From contig JADJVZ010000013.1 in assembly GCA_016716635.1 (NCBI GenBank), positions 124,001 to 188,000 on the forward strand: a DNA stretch of 64,000 bases, written 5' to 3'. Each line of letters begins with the position of its first letter. Position 1 is the stretch's first letter. The position numbers and the translations under genes were made by a program. The notes beneath the pieces are model-generated. The model was not told where the DNA came from and ran no database searches. It was given only the letters and a program-made list of their open reading frames with translations. This stretch comes from Micropruina sp. GTDB lineage: Bacteria > Actinomycetota > Actinomycetes > Propionibacteriales > Propionibacteriaceae. Below are positions 16,393 through 24,661 of this stretch, piece by piece.

Positions 16393-17523
16393 CTAGCTCA
16401 GGCCGAGGTCCGCCGCGGTGTAGAAGCCGGAATCAACCAGGGACTTCTTCACGGTGTCCTTCGTCACGACCAGCGGGTCGATCAGGAACGTCGGGACGAC
16501 CTTGTTGCCGTTGTTGTAGCTCTTGGTGTCGTTGACGGTGACGGTGCCGCCGGCGGCGATCTCCTTCACCATCTTCTCGACCTGCGAGCCGAGCTCACGG
16601 GTGTCCTTCCACACGGTCATGGACTGCTTGCCCGCGAGGATGTTGAGGACGTTCGCCTTGTCGGCGTCCTGGCCCGTCAGGATCGGGTAGCTGGCACCCG
16701 CCGCGTAGCCGGCGCCCTCAAGCGCCTGGGCGATGCCCAGCGCCAGCGAGTCGTTCGGGGACAGCACGATGTTGACCTTCTTGCCACCCGTGTAGAACGA
16801 GTTGAGGCGGTTCTGCATCTCCGACTGAGCCGCTGCGGACGTCCAGCCCTGGATGCCGACCTTGGTCCACTCGTCGTTCGAGGCCGGGCACTTGTTCGAC
16901 ACGCAGGTGAGCGTCCCGTCCTTGACCAGCGGGAGGAGGACGTCCCATGCGCCCGCGAAGAAGAACTTCGCGTTGTTGTCATCGGGCGAGCCTGCGAAGG
17001 CCTCGAAGTTGATGGGCTTGGTCATCGAGGCGATCTTTTCCTTGATGTAGTTGCCCTGCAGCGTGCCGACCTTGTAGTTGTCGAACGTCGCGTAGTAGTC
17101 AACGTGATCCGTCTTGTTGATCAAGCGGTCGTACGCGATGACCTTGACGCCCTTGCTGGCGGCCGTGGTCAGTACCGGGTCGAGGGCGGTGCCGTCGATC
17201 GACGCGACCACGAGGATCTTGGCGCCCTGGTTGACCATGTTCTGGATCTGGCTGACCTGGTCGGCGACCTTGTTGTCGGCGTACTGCAGCGTGGTCTGGA
17301 AGCCGTCCTTCTTCAGCAGGGACTCCAGGTTCGCGCCGTCCTTGTTCCACCGCTCCAGGCTCTTGGTCGGCATCGCGATGCCCACCAAGGTCTTGGCCGG
17401 ATCCATCGCACCGCCCGAGGCGCCGGCGGATGTGGTTCCCGCATCGCGACTCGCACTGCAGCCGCCCACCATCAGGGCCAGGCTCGCCAACCCGGCAATT
17501 ACTGCCGGAAGTTTGCGCTTCAT
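16393..17523 (-). CDS. chvE: Multiple-monosaccharide-binding lipoprotein ChvE
   Basis: 376 residues. A lipoprotein signal with lipobox LMVGGC puts the lipidated Cys at residue 22. The mature protein is a periplasmic-binding-protein fold of the ribose/galactose type, starting TLVGIAMPTKSLERWNKDG and carrying VVASIDGTALDPVL, VIAYDRLI and SPNDSLALGIAQAL, the ChvE pattern. It captures the sugar outside the membrane and hands it to GguAB. AAGGAG 6 nt before ATG 17523 decides this start over the upstream in-frame ATG 17556. Upstream lies a GTGCAA-N5-TTGCAC operator-like repeat, so control by a LacI- or ROK-type repressor is likely, though no such gene is in the window. Confidence 0.92.
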   Translation of the reverse strand: MKRKLPAVIAGLASLALMVGGCSASRDAGTTSAGASGGAMDPAKTLVGIAMPTKSLERWNKDGANLESLLKKDGFQTTLQYADNKVADQVSQIQNMVNQGAKILVVASIDGTALDPVLTTAASKGVKVIAYDRLINKTDHVDYYATFDNYKVGTLQGNYIKEKIASMTKPINFEAFAGSPDDNNAKFFFAGAWDVLLPLVKDGTLTCVSNKCPASNDEWTKVGIQGWTSAAAQSEMQNRLNSFYTGGKKVNIVLSPNDSLALGIAQALEGAGYAAGASYPILTGQDADKANVLNILAGKQSMTVWKDTRELGSQVEKMVKEIAAGGTVTVNDTKSYNNGNKVVPTFLIDPLVVTKDTVKKSLVDSGFYTAADLGLS

Positions 17524-17620
17524 ATTGTTCTCCTTGTCGCGGCAGCGTTGCCGCACATTGAGGCATCATCTTCGATGCCTACGCTCGCCGAATCGAACTC
17601 TAGAAACAAGCTGTCGGACC

Positions 17621-17637
17621 GTGCAAGGACGTTGCAC
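17621..17637. promoter_or_regulatory. Operator-like inverted repeat upstream of chvE
   Basis: GTGCAA-GGACG-TTGCAC. On the minus strand the TTGCAC arm can serve as a -35 with TAGAGT 18 nt further on as -10, so a protein bound here would block the chvE promoter. Confidence 0.5.
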
Positions 17638-17736
17638 GATTGTGACCCAAACCACACCAACCGAGACCCCCGACAAGCTTGGACGTCCAACAAATCCGGG
17701 AAATAGACGAAGGTTGCGTTACTAAGGAGGCCGCTA

Positions 17737-17841
17737 TTGCCGGGCGTGGGACCGAACCGCCTCGCTCATCCCGGCACCACCGCAGGCGTCGCTGGACGCG
17801 CCCCTTTGAGGCTTGGGTGTTTGATCGGCAGCACCTACTGA
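17737..17841 (+). CDS. Possible 34-residue small protein
   Basis: TTG 17737 lies 6 nt after a consensus AAGGAGG (17724-17730), and the frame LPGVGPNRLAHPGTTAGVAGRA continues to a TGA at 17841. It lies upstream of cca on the same strand and divergent from chvE. The product resembles nothing I know and has no membrane segment. The ribosome-binding site is the only real support; the frame could be chance. Confidence 0.2.
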   Translation: MPGVGPNRLAHPGTTAGVAGRAPLRLGCLIGSTY

Positions 17842-17884
17842 CCGCCGGGGCCGACCGAGCAGGAGAAGGCGAGTGACCGGGCAC

Positions 17885-17890
17885 TAGAAT
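17885..17890 (+). promoter_or_regulatory. Candidate -10 box (TAGAAT) of cca
   Basis: TAGAAT ends 8 nt before GTG 17899 and no Shine-Dalgarno is present, so a leaderless transcript is likely. Confidence 0.4.
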
Positions 17891-17898
17891 CGGCCCTT

Positions 17899-19338
17899 GT
17901 GCTGACCTCTCGCCAACGCGCCGCCCTCGACGCCCTGCGCACCTCCGCGCCCGTGCTCGGACGCTTGGCCACCCTGTTCGCGGACGCTGGCCATGAGCTT
18001 TACCTCGTCGGCGGACCCGTCCGCGACGCGTTGTTGGGCCGCGGCAACGGCATCGACCTCGACTTCACGACCTCGGCGCAGCCCGATCAGATCGAGGCCC
18101 TCCTCAAGAAGATCTCCAAGGCCACCTGGGACATGGGCCGCGCCTTTGGGACCATCGGCACCGCCGTCAAGGGTCCGGACGGCAACCGGCTCGTCGTCGA
18201 GATCACCACCTTCCGGGCCGACTCCTACGACCCCGAATCGCGCAAGCCCACCGTGTCGTTCGGCGACCACCTGGGCGCGGATCTCGTCCGCCGCGACTTC
18301 ACCGTCAACGCCATGGCCCTGCGGGTCGCCGACGGCGAGTTCTTCGACCCCTTCGGCGGACTGGTCGACCTCGAAGAGCGCACCCTGCGGACGCCCGCCA
18401 CGGCCGAGCTCTCCTTCTCGGATGATCCCCTGCGCATGATGCGCGCCGCCCGTTTCGCCTCCCAGTTGGAGTTCATTCCGGACGCCGACGTCGTGAAGGC
18501 GATGACCGACATGGCCGAGCGGATCGACATCGTGTCCGCCGAACGCGTCCGCGATGAGCTCACCAAGCTCATGCTGAGTGATCGTCCGCGCCTCGGCCTC
18601 GACCTGCTGACCCGCACGGGGCTGGCCGATCGGGTGATCCCCGAGCTGCCCGCGCTGCGCATGGAGGGCGACGAGCACAATCGCCACAAGAACGTCTACG
18701 AGCACACCCTGACGGTCATCGATCAGGCCATCGATCTCGAAAAGGCCCGCGGCCACGCGCCCGACCTGATCGTCCGGCTGGCGGCGCTGTTCCACGACGT
18801 CGGCAAGCCCAAAACCCGTCGCTTCGAGCAAGGCGGCAAGGTCAGCTTCCACCACCACGATGTGGTCGGCGCCAAGCTCACGCGCCGCCGCATGGAGGCC
18901 TTGCGGTTCTCCTCGGACGAGATCAAAGCCGTGAGCGAGCTGGTCGAACTACACCTCCGCTTCCACGGCTACGGCGACGGCGCCTGGACCGATTCGGCGG
19001 TCCGCCGCTACGTCCGCGACGCCGGCGACCAGCTCGAACGGCTGCACATCCTCACCCGCGCCGACTGCACCACCCGCAACCCGCGCAAGGCCGCCCGGCT
19101 GGCGGCCACCTACGAACAGCTTGAGCACCACATCGACGCCCTCGCCGAGCAGGAAGAGCTGGAGTCGATCCGGCCCGACCTCGACGGCACGCAGATCATG
19201 GAGTTGCTCGACATTCGTCCGGGGCCGGTCGTCGGCGAGGCGTACCGCTTCATGATGGAGCTCCGCATGGACGAGGGTCCGCTCGGGCCCGAGGTCGCCC
19301 GCGAGCGCCTGCTCGCCTGGTGGGCTGCGCGTCCGTGA
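17899..19338 (+). CDS. cca: CCA tRNA nucleotidyltransferase with HD domain
   Basis: 479 residues. The N-terminal class II nucleotidyltransferase fold shows LVGGPVRDALLGR and the metal-binding DLDFTT, followed by RRDFTVNAMA and the RMMRAARFASQLEF nucleotide-recognition region. A C-terminal HD phosphohydrolase domain follows, with LFHDVGKPKTRRF and FHHHDVVGA. The enzyme adds or repairs the CCA end of tRNA using CTP and ATP. In many actinobacteria this gene lies close to murJ near the origin; here both are present 10 kb apart with sugar-transport genes between. The GTG start follows a TAGAAT box. Its stop overlaps the next start in GTGA. Confidence 0.93.
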   Translation: MLTSRQRAALDALRTSAPVLGRLATLFADAGHELYLVGGPVRDALLGRGNGIDLDFTTSAQPDQIEALLKKISKATWDMGRAFGTIGTAVKGPDGNRLVVEITTFRADSYDPESRKPTVSFGDHLGADLVRRDFTVNAMALRVADGEFFDPFGGLVDLEERTLRTPATAELSFSDDPLRMMRAARFASQLEFIPDADVVKAMTDMAERIDIVSAERVRDELTKLMLSDRPRLGLDLLTRTGLADRVIPELPALRMEGDEHNRHKNVYEHTLTVIDQAIDLEKARGHAPDLIVRLAALFHDVGKPKTRRFEQGGKVSFHHHDVVGAKLTRRRMEALRFSSDEIKAVSELVELHLRFHGYGDGAWTDSAVRRYVRDAGDQLERLHILTRADCTTRNPRKAARLAATYEQLEHHIDALAEQEELESIRPDLDGTQIMELLDIRPGPVVGEAYRFMMELRMDEGPLGPEVARERLLAWWAARP

Positions 19339-20252
19339 CGGACGAGCCAGGCACCGCCGCAGCCGACAATCCGGACGTCTCCCCGGTGGGTGGTGCGGCG
19401 GCGCCGCGCTGGCATGGGATCAATCCGGTGTGGTTGGTGTTGGCGGCGATCGCGTCCGTCCAGGTCGGGGCGGCGTTCGCCAAGGGCCTATTCGACACGG
19501 TCTCGCCCTGGACCGCCGCCTTCTTGCGGGTGGCCTTCGCCACCGTGATGTTCACCCTGGCTGCGCGTCCGCGGCTGCGGGGGCGCACGTGGGCGGACTG
19601 GCGACCGGTCATTGGCTACGGGCTATGCCTCGCCGGCATGAACGTGGCGATCTACCTGTCGTTCGCGCGCATCCCGATCGGGCTGGCCGTGACCCTGGAA
19701 TTCCTGGGGCCGCTGGCCCTCGCGGTGATCGGCTCGCGGCGGTTGGTCGACTACGCCTGGGTGCTCCTGGCGGGCCTCGGGGTCGCGCTCTTGGGCGCGT
19801 TTCCGGTGGGCGCCGACCTGCTCGGCATCGGCCTGGCCCTGCTCGCCGGGGCCATGTGGGCGGGCTATATCGCCCTCGCTGGACCCACCGGTGAACGCTG
19901 GGAAGGCATCACCGGGGTGACCGTGGCGAGCTTCATCGGCATGATCCTGCTAGCGCCGCCGGGTCTTGCGATGGCCGGCTCGGCGCTGTTCAACCCGACG
20001 GTCTTGGGCATCACGGCGTTGGTCGGATTGTTGTCGTCGTTCGTCCCCTACGCGCTGGAAATGCAGGCCCGTCGGACCATCTCGTCCGCCACCTTCGGCA
20101 TCCTCATGAGCCTCGAACCCGCCGCGGCCGCCCTCGCGGCGTTGGTCGTCCTCGGGGAGAAGCTCCAGCCGGTCGAATGGGCCGCCATGGCCTGCGTGGT
20201 TATCGCCTCCGTGGGCGCCACCCGCACAGCCCGCACGGCGCCGATCGACTGA
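19335..20252 (+). CDS. EamA-family exporter (RhtA-like)
   Basis: 305 residues with ten membrane helices in two EamA repeats. The segments FAKGLFDTVSPWTAAFLRV, LEFLGPLALAVIGSRR and SSFVPYALEMQARRTISSATFGILMSLEPA match the threonine/homoserine exporter RhtA subgroup. GTG 19335 overlaps the cca stop codon (GTGA), so the gene is translationally coupled to cca. It likely exports an amino acid or related metabolite across the cytoplasmic membrane; the substrate is inferred only from family. Confidence 0.88.
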   Translation: MTDEPGTAAADNPDVSPVGGAAAPRWHGINPVWLVLAAIASVQVGAAFAKGLFDTVSPWTAAFLRVAFATVMFTLAARPRLRGRTWADWRPVIGYGLCLAGMNVAIYLSFARIPIGLAVTLEFLGPLALAVIGSRRLVDYAWVLLAGLGVALLGAFPVGADLLGIGLALLAGAMWAGYIALAGPTGERWEGITGVTVASFIGMILLAPPGLAMAGSALFNPTVLGITALVGLLSSFVPYALEMQARRTISSATFGILMSLEPAAAALAALVVLGEKLQPVEWAAMACVVIASVGATRTARTAPID

Positions 20253-20280
20253 CCGACCCGCGCCGAGCGTCGGATGCATC

Positions 20281-20351
20281 AAAACACGCGCTCGACGCCC
20301 AAATGTGCCGCTCATGGGCCGATTTCCGCATCGAGTGCGTGTTTCGTTGCA
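20281..20351. repeat. Family C structured repeat, copy 1
   Basis: Outer stem AAACACGCGCTCGA (20282-20295) with TCGAGTGCGTGTTT (20331-20344), inner stem GCCCA (20297-20301) with TGGGC (20315-20319), a 13-nt loop containing AATGTGCC and an 11-nt linker. GTTGCA follows. It shares this plan with 22360-22430. Confidence 0.75.
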
Positions 20352-20407
20352 CTGGGGCGGCCTGCCTGACCAAGATCCCGCCTTCTCCGGTTGACGCTTG
20401 CCCCTAC

Positions 20408-20428
20408 TGTGCATATCGTCTATATACA
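20408..20428. promoter_or_regulatory. GntR (YtrA-type) operator and promoter
   Basis: A 21-bp near-palindrome (TGTGCATAT, CGT centre, CTATATACA half-sites) lies directly before the AAAGGA ribosome-binding site of the GntR gene, as expected for an autoregulated YtrA-type repressor. Confidence 0.6.
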
Positions 20429-20442
20429 GAAAGGACGCGGCA

Positions 20443-20829
20443 TTGACTCTCTCGATCGTGCTCTCCAGCACCTCCGGCACCCCGATCTACGCCCAGATCG
20501 AGCGTCAGATCAGCGCGGCCATCTTGCGGGGGGATCTTGCTGAGGGCGAGGCCCTCCCCTCGATTCGGACGCTCGCCCGCGACCTGCGCGTCAGCGTCAT
20601 CACGACCACCCGCGCCTACTCCGACCTCGCCAACGACGGCTTCGTCACCAACGTGCCGGGGCGGGGCAGCTTCGTCCGGCGCCCCGACGCCGCCCTCGTG
20701 CGCCACCAGATGGAAGCCGAAATCGACGGACTCTTTGCCGAGGCAGCGCGTTTGGCGCTCCTGGCCGAGATCCCGAGCGCCGACCTTCATGCCCGACTCA
20801 CCACCGCCCTGACCACCCCGGAGGAATGA
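20443..20829 (+). CDS. GntR-family (YtrA subfamily) transcriptional regulator
   Basis: 128 residues. The winged helix-turn-helix is complete (PIYAQIERQISAAILRGDL, then LPSIRTLARDLRVSVITTTRAYSDL and GRGSFV), followed by only a short helical tail, which is the YtrA subgroup that controls ABC transporters. TTG 20443 is chosen because AAAGGA ends 7 nt upstream and the operator lies just before it. The stop overlaps the ABC ATPase start, so regulator, ATPase and permease form one operon that the regulator probably represses. The inducer is unknown; relatives respond to cell-wall antibiotics or membrane stress. Confidence 0.9.
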   Translation: MTLSIVLSSTSGTPIYAQIERQISAAILRGDLAEGEALPSIRTLARDLRVSVITTTRAYSDLANDGFVTNVPGRGSFVRRPDAALVRHQMEAEIDGLFAEAARLALLAEIPSADLHARLTTALTTPEE

Positions 20830-21653
20830 TGAACCCCCTCGAACTCCACGGCCTCACCAAGCACTACCCCGGCTTCACGCTCGATCTCTCCCTCACGGTG
20901 CCGCGCGGCTACGTGATGGGTTTCGTCGGCGCGAACGGCTCAGGCAAGACCACCACCATCAAATGCGCATTGGGTCTCGTCCGTCCGGATGCCGGCACGG
21001 TCACCCTGGCTCCCAAGTCGGTGATCGGCGTGGTCTTGGATCAGCCCAGCTACGTCGCCGATTGGACGGTCGCCACCACCGGACGCCTCCTCTCCCGGTT
21101 CTATCCCTCCTGGGATGCGGACCGCTTCGCCGCCCTCACCGACGGCGCGGGGGTCCCCTCCAAGCGCCGCATTAAAGAACTCAGCCGCGGCATGGGCATG
21201 AAGTTGCAGCTGGCGGTCGCACTGTCGCACGGCGCCGAGTTCTTGATCCTCGATGAGCCCACCTCCGGGCTGGACCCGTTCGCCCGCGATCAGTTGCTCG
21301 AAGGTCTTGCCGAGTTCATGACCGATGAGAACCACAGCGTGTTGTTCAGCACCCACATCACCTCCGATCTCGACAAGATCGCCGACTACGTCACAGTCAT
21401 CGACGCTGGACGCGTGGTCACCTCGTCAACGTTGGACGACCTCGTGGAGTCTTACCGCTTGGCCAGTGGCGGCCCGGACGATCTTCCTCTCGACCTCTCT
21501 GGCCTGGTGATCGGTCTGCGCCGGCACCGCACGGGTTGGGACGGCCTGGTCGCCACCGACGATGCCGCCAGCCTGGGCCGCCACGTTCAGTTGGAGGAAC
21601 CCACCCTCGACGACATCGTCGTCCGGATCGCCAAGGAGCGTGCTCATGTCTAG
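20826..21653 (+). CDS. ABC transporter ATP-binding protein
   Basis: 275 residues with a single nucleotide-binding domain: Walker A GANGSGKTTT, signature region LSRGMGMKLQLAVAL (LSGGQ degenerated to LSRGM, as common in this group), Walker B FLILDEPTSGLD and the switch His in STHITSD. A C-terminal extension of about 70 residues follows. GGAGGA precedes two consecutive ATG codons (20826, 20829); the first overlaps the regulator's stop. It works with the following ABC-2 permease, overlapping it by 8 bp. Export of a drug, peptide or lipid is likely from the family; the cargo is unknown. Confidence 0.9.
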   Translation: MMNPLELHGLTKHYPGFTLDLSLTVPRGYVMGFVGANGSGKTTTIKCALGLVRPDAGTVTLAPKSVIGVVLDQPSYVADWTVATTGRLLSRFYPSWDADRFAALTDGAGVPSKRRIKELSRGMGMKLQLAVALSHGAEFLILDEPTSGLDPFARDQLLEGLAEFMTDENHSVLFSTHITSDLDKIADYVTVIDAGRVVTSSTLDDLVESYRLASGGPDDLPLDLSGLVIGLRRHRTGWDGLVATDDAASLGRHVQLEEPTLDDIVVRIAKERAHV

Positions 21654-22341
21654 CCTCACGTCGACAACCATCACTCCCGGCCGCCAAGGCTCCACATTGG
21701 CACCCATGCTTCTGCTGGACATCGCGAATCTGGCCAGTTGGCGGCGGGCAGCACCGGTGATCGTGGTGGCCATGGCCGGGATGGCGTGGTCCTCCGGTGT
21801 TCAAATGGCCGTCCTCATGCTGTACGTGGGCAGCGCCTTCATGGCCTTTAACCCCTTCACCATGGACGAGCGCTACCGGCTGCCGCTGCTGTACGGCGGT
21901 TTGCCGGTGACCCGGCGGACGGTCATCACCTCCCACTACCTCATTGCGGTCGGCGCACTTGCCATGGCGATGGTGCTCGTGGTGCCGTGCGCCCTGCTAT
22001 CCCACGCTGGGCTTGGCCTCGATATCGGCGAGGAGATTCGGATCGGGCTCCTCACCATCACTGGCGCGAGCGTCGTGCTGGCGCCCGCGCTGCCTCTTGT
22101 GATCCGCTTCGGTGTCAAAGCCCTGAGCTACGCCTACCTGGGGGTGCTGGGGCTCTTCGCGGGGCTGGCGATGCTCACCAAACTCACTGGGCTGGGGCCT
22201 GTTGTTCCACTGAAGAGCCTTGCCGCCTGGGCGGAGACTTACTTGCTGGCCGCTGTGAGCATCCTCGCGTTGGCCGTCGTAGGCATCTGGGTGGCGTCGT
22301 ACCTGGTGTCGGTCCGCTGGTTCGAGGCCAAAGACCTCTGA
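21646..22341 (+). CDS. ABC-2 type membrane protein
   Basis: 231 residues with six predicted membrane helices and the ABC2_membrane_5-like motif YGGLPVTRRTVITSHYL between the second and third, where the ATPase would dock. AAGGAG lies upstream inside the ATPase gene, so translation is coupled. The protein ends in a charged tail (RWFEAKDL). With the GntR regulator and ATPase it forms a compact YtrA-BC-like module bracketed by two family C repeats. Confidence 0.85.
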   Translation: MSSLTSTTITPGRQGSTLAPMLLLDIANLASWRRAAPVIVVAMAGMAWSSGVQMAVLMLYVGSAFMAFNPFTMDERYRLPLLYGGLPVTRRTVITSHYLIAVGALAMAMVLVVPCALLSHAGLGLDIGEEIRIGLLTITGASVVLAPALPLVIRFGVKALSYAYLGVLGLFAGLAMLTKLTGLGPVVPLKSLAAWAETYLLAAVSILALAVVGIWVASYLVSVRWFEAKDL

Positions 22342-22359
22342 CTCAGCTCTGCGTGTCCT

Positions 22360-22430
22360 AAAACCCGCACTCAACGCCGAAAAGTGCCCAAAATCGGCCT
22401 GTTCATGAATCGAGTGCGGGTTTTGTTGCA
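22360..22430. repeat. Family C structured repeat, copy 2
   Basis: Outer stem AAAACCCGCACTC (22360-22372) with GAGTGCGGGTTTT (22412-22424), inner stem GCCGA (22376-22380) with TCGGC (22394-22398), a 13-nt loop containing AAAGTGCC, and GTTGCA after the stem. Element lengths equal those of copy 1. It may also terminate the ABC operon and the convergent mscS gene. Confidence 0.75.
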
Positions 22431-23321
22431 TCACTCGGGCGCGGCCGCCTGGGGGAACACCGACGGCCGCTGGATACCGGCTTGGGCCAGCGCCGGGACG
22501 GCCCGCTCCAGGATCTCCCGTTGGACCATCGGGCCCTTACCGGGCTCGGTTTTGGCGAAGATCTTGACGGTCATCGTGCCACCGATAACGGAATCCACGC
22601 CGGCCACGTTCGGCTTTTCGAGCAGCACATGGTCCCAGGCCGGATCGACGTCCATGGCGTCGACCAGACCGCGCAACACGTCCAACACCGCTTGCGGATC
22701 GGAGCTGGCCGCCACCTGGATGTCCACATTTGCCGTGGACCAGCCCTGCGTCCGATTGCCGATCCGGGTGATCTCACCATTGCGGACGTACCAAATCTGC
22801 CCGGTGTCGTCGCGCAGTTTGGTGACCCGCAGGTTGACCTCTTCGACCGTTCCGGCCACCACCCCGGTATCGATCGTGTCGCCAACGCCGTATTGGTCTT
22901 CGATGATCATGAAGACCCCGGAGATGTAGTCCTTGACCAGGCTCTGCGCGCCGAACGCCAGGGCCACGCCGCCGACGCCGGCCGAGGTCAGGATCGGCAA
23001 GAGAGGCACGTCCAGGATCGAGAGCACCGTGAGCACGGTGAGCGTCGACATCACCACCGTGATCATGGAATGCAGCAGCGAGCTGATGGTGGCAGCGCGT
23101 TTGGCGTAGCGCTCTTTGGTCATGCCGGACGCCTGCGCCAGCAGTTGATCCGCGCGCGATGCCCGTCCTTCGGCGTTGCGTTCTGCAAGTTCCAGTGCCC
23201 GATTCGTGACGACCGTCACCGACCGTCGCAGCAGCCAGGTCACGATCGCGGCCACCACGAGGGTGATACCGATCAGGATCAGGGTCTCCGGGAACTGCCA
23301 CGTCACAGCCAAAGGGTTCAT
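22431..23321 (-). CDS. Small-conductance mechanosensitive channel (MscS family)
   Basis: 296 residues. Three N-terminal membrane helices lead to the pore-lining segment with ILTSAGVGGVALAFGAQSLVKDYISGVFMIIEDQYGVGD, the MscS signature, then the beta domain (GTVEEVNLRVTKLRD, VRNGEITRIGNRTQGW) and the C-terminal alpha/beta domain. It would open under membrane tension to release solutes after hypo-osmotic shock. An AAGGAG site lies 11 nt upstream of ATG 23321, rather far but acceptable. It is convergent with the ABC module and divergent from the zinc-ribbon gene. Confidence 0.93.
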   Translation of the reverse strand: MNPLAVTWQFPETLILIGITLVVAAIVTWLLRRSVTVVTNRALELAERNAEGRASRADQLLAQASGMTKERYAKRAATISSLLHSMITVVMSTLTVLTVLSILDVPLLPILTSAGVGGVALAFGAQSLVKDYISGVFMIIEDQYGVGDTIDTGVVAGTVEEVNLRVTKLRDDTGQIWYVRNGEITRIGNRTQGWSTANVDIQVAASSDPQAVLDVLRGLVDAMDVDPAWDHVLLEKPNVAGVDSVIGGTMTVKIFAKTEPGKGPMVQREILERAVPALAQAGIQRPSVFPQAAAPE

Positions 23322-23337
23322 GGGGCCATCCTCTCCT

Positions 23338-23343
23338 TAGACT
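23338..23343 (+). promoter_or_regulatory. Candidate -10 box (TAGACT)
   Basis: TAGACT ends 6 nt before ATG 23350, giving a probable leaderless transcript for the zinc-ribbon gene. Confidence 0.4.
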
Positions 23344-23349
23344 GAACCA

Positions 23350-23655
23350 ATGATCCTTGTGGGCGTCCGCTCCTACCAAACCCTGGTGGCGATCGTGTCG
23401 TTCATCTGCCGCCACTGCGGGGTCCACGGTCCGAAACGGATCGAGAAGATCGTGACCAAGTTCACCCTCTTCCTTGTGCCGCTGTTTCCCTTGTCGACCA
23501 AGTACCTCGCCACCTGTGTCGCGTGCGGCGCCTCGACGCCCGTCGAATCCCAACTCGGGGCGAGGGTGGAAGCCGAGCAGGCCGCCTCGCCTGACACCTC
23601 GACGCCGGGCCCTGGGTCCACCCAGTGGCAGCAACCTCCGCCGAGCGGACGCTGA
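23350..23655 (+). CDS. Zinc-ribbon protein
   Basis: 101 residues. Two CxxC knuckles (CRHC near residue 20 and CVAC near 57) surround KRIEKIVTKFTLFLVPLFPLSTKYLAT, the arrangement of the zinc_ribbon_15 family of small actinobacterial proteins. The C-terminal 35 residues are Pro/Ser/Thr-rich and unstructured. The hydrophobic stretch between the knuckles may associate with the membrane. A TAGACT box precedes the ATG. The MBL gene begins 2 bp after its stop, so they are co-transcribed. Function is not known. Confidence 0.8.
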   Translation: MILVGVRSYQTLVAIVSFICRHCGVHGPKRIEKIVTKFTLFLVPLFPLSTKYLATCVACGASTPVESQLGARVEAEQAASPDTSTPGPGSTQWQQPPPSGR

Positions 23656-23657
23656 GC

Positions 23658-24410
23658 GTGCCTGACATCCTCAGCCCACACGTCGTCCGGGTGGTGGCCC
23701 CGAATCCGTCCGTCATGACCCTTGAGGGGACGAACAGCTACGTCGTTCTCGGGCGCACGTCCTGCCTGGTGGTCGACCCCGGACCCGCGATCCCGGCGCA
23801 CCTGGCGGCGCTCGAGGAAGCGGCGGACGGGCGTCCGATTCGGACCATCGTCGCCACCCATCACCACCTCGACCACACCGAGTCGATCGCCGAGTTGGCG
23901 GCGCGGACGGGAGCCGAGACCCTCGCCGCCGACACCTTGGTCGGACGGGCGGACATCGGCCCCGACGGGGTTCGCGTCACCGCCCTGCCTACCCCCGGGC
24001 ACACCGATGACTCGATCAGCCTGCTCGTCGCGGACGATCGCGTGCTCCTCACCGGCGACTTCATTCTCGGACGAGGCACGACCGTCTTGATGAGCCCTGA
24101 CGGCAACCTCGCGGCGTATTTGGCGTCGCTGGAGGCCACGATGGCGTTGGTCCGCGCGGGTGCAATCGACGTGATGGGACCGGGGCATGGGCCGATGGTC
24201 CGCGATCCGCTGGGGTGGCTGCTCCACTACCAGCAGCACCGCCTCGATCGCCTGGCTCAGGTACGCGCCGCCCTCGATGCCGGCCACGAATCCTTGGACG
24301 ACCTGCTCGACGCCGTCTACCCCGACGCCACGGGGGACGTCCGCTGGGCGGCCGCCATGAGCCTCCAAGCGCAACTGGATTACCTGCGTCCGCCTCACGA
24401 GAACGCCTGA
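23658..24410 (+). CDS. MBL-fold metallohydrolase (LACTB2-like)
   Basis: 250 residues. The metal-binding motif THHHLDHTES is followed by PGHTDDS and GDFILGRGTTVLM and by PGHGPMVRD, giving the full zinc ligand set of the glyoxalase II/LACTB2 group. The start NPSVMTLEGTNSYVVLG is typical of that group, whose members include an endoribonuclease. A C-terminal helical part follows the core. GTG 23658 lies 2 bp after the zinc-ribbon stop. It is a cytoplasmic hydrolase of an ester, thioester or RNA substrate; which one cannot be told. Confidence 0.88.
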   Translation: MPDILSPHVVRVVAPNPSVMTLEGTNSYVVLGRTSCLVVDPGPAIPAHLAALEEAADGRPIRTIVATHHHLDHTESIAELAARTGAETLAADTLVGRADIGPDGVRVTALPTPGHTDDSISLLVADDRVLLTGDFILGRGTTVLMSPDGNLAAYLASLEATMALVRAGAIDVMGPGHGPMVRDPLGWLLHYQQHRLDRLAQVRAALDAGHESLDDLLDAVYPDATGDVRWAAAMSLQAQLDYLRPPHENA

Positions 24411-24620
24411 TGATTGCTGGAGCTCTCCGACTCAACGCTGCCCACCGTTAAACGACACAGAAGTGGCTCGGGCGGCAAGAGGGGTCGAGGGCGAACACAG
24501 GCGGATCTTCATTCGCTGAACGTTGGCTAAGAATATCCAGTGGATCACACGTCTTTGCGTGCTCATTCCTGAAACGAATCCGGATTGTCTGAGCGTCCGT
24601 TTACCGTGTGGCGGGTAGGT

Positions 24621-24645
24621 GCGACGCGCGAATCGGGCGCGTCGC
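24621..24645 (+). promoter_or_regulatory. Hairpin in the leader of the CotH-type gene
   Basis: GCGACGCGC (24621-24629) pairs with GCGCGTCGC (24637-24645) over 9 bp with a 7-nt loop, ending just before the AAGAAGGGG ribosome-binding tract. It could modulate translation. Confidence 0.4.
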
Positions 24646-24661
24646 CAAGAAGGGGACCCCC

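Larger units (their letters stand above)
17524..17898. other. 375-bp divergent region between chvE and cca
   Basis: Contains the chvE promoter with an operator-like repeat, a small hairpin AGGCATC-N6-GATGCCT at 17564-17583, a possible 34-codon frame with a strong ribosome-binding site (17737-17841), and the leaderless-type promoter of cca. Confidence 0.6.
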
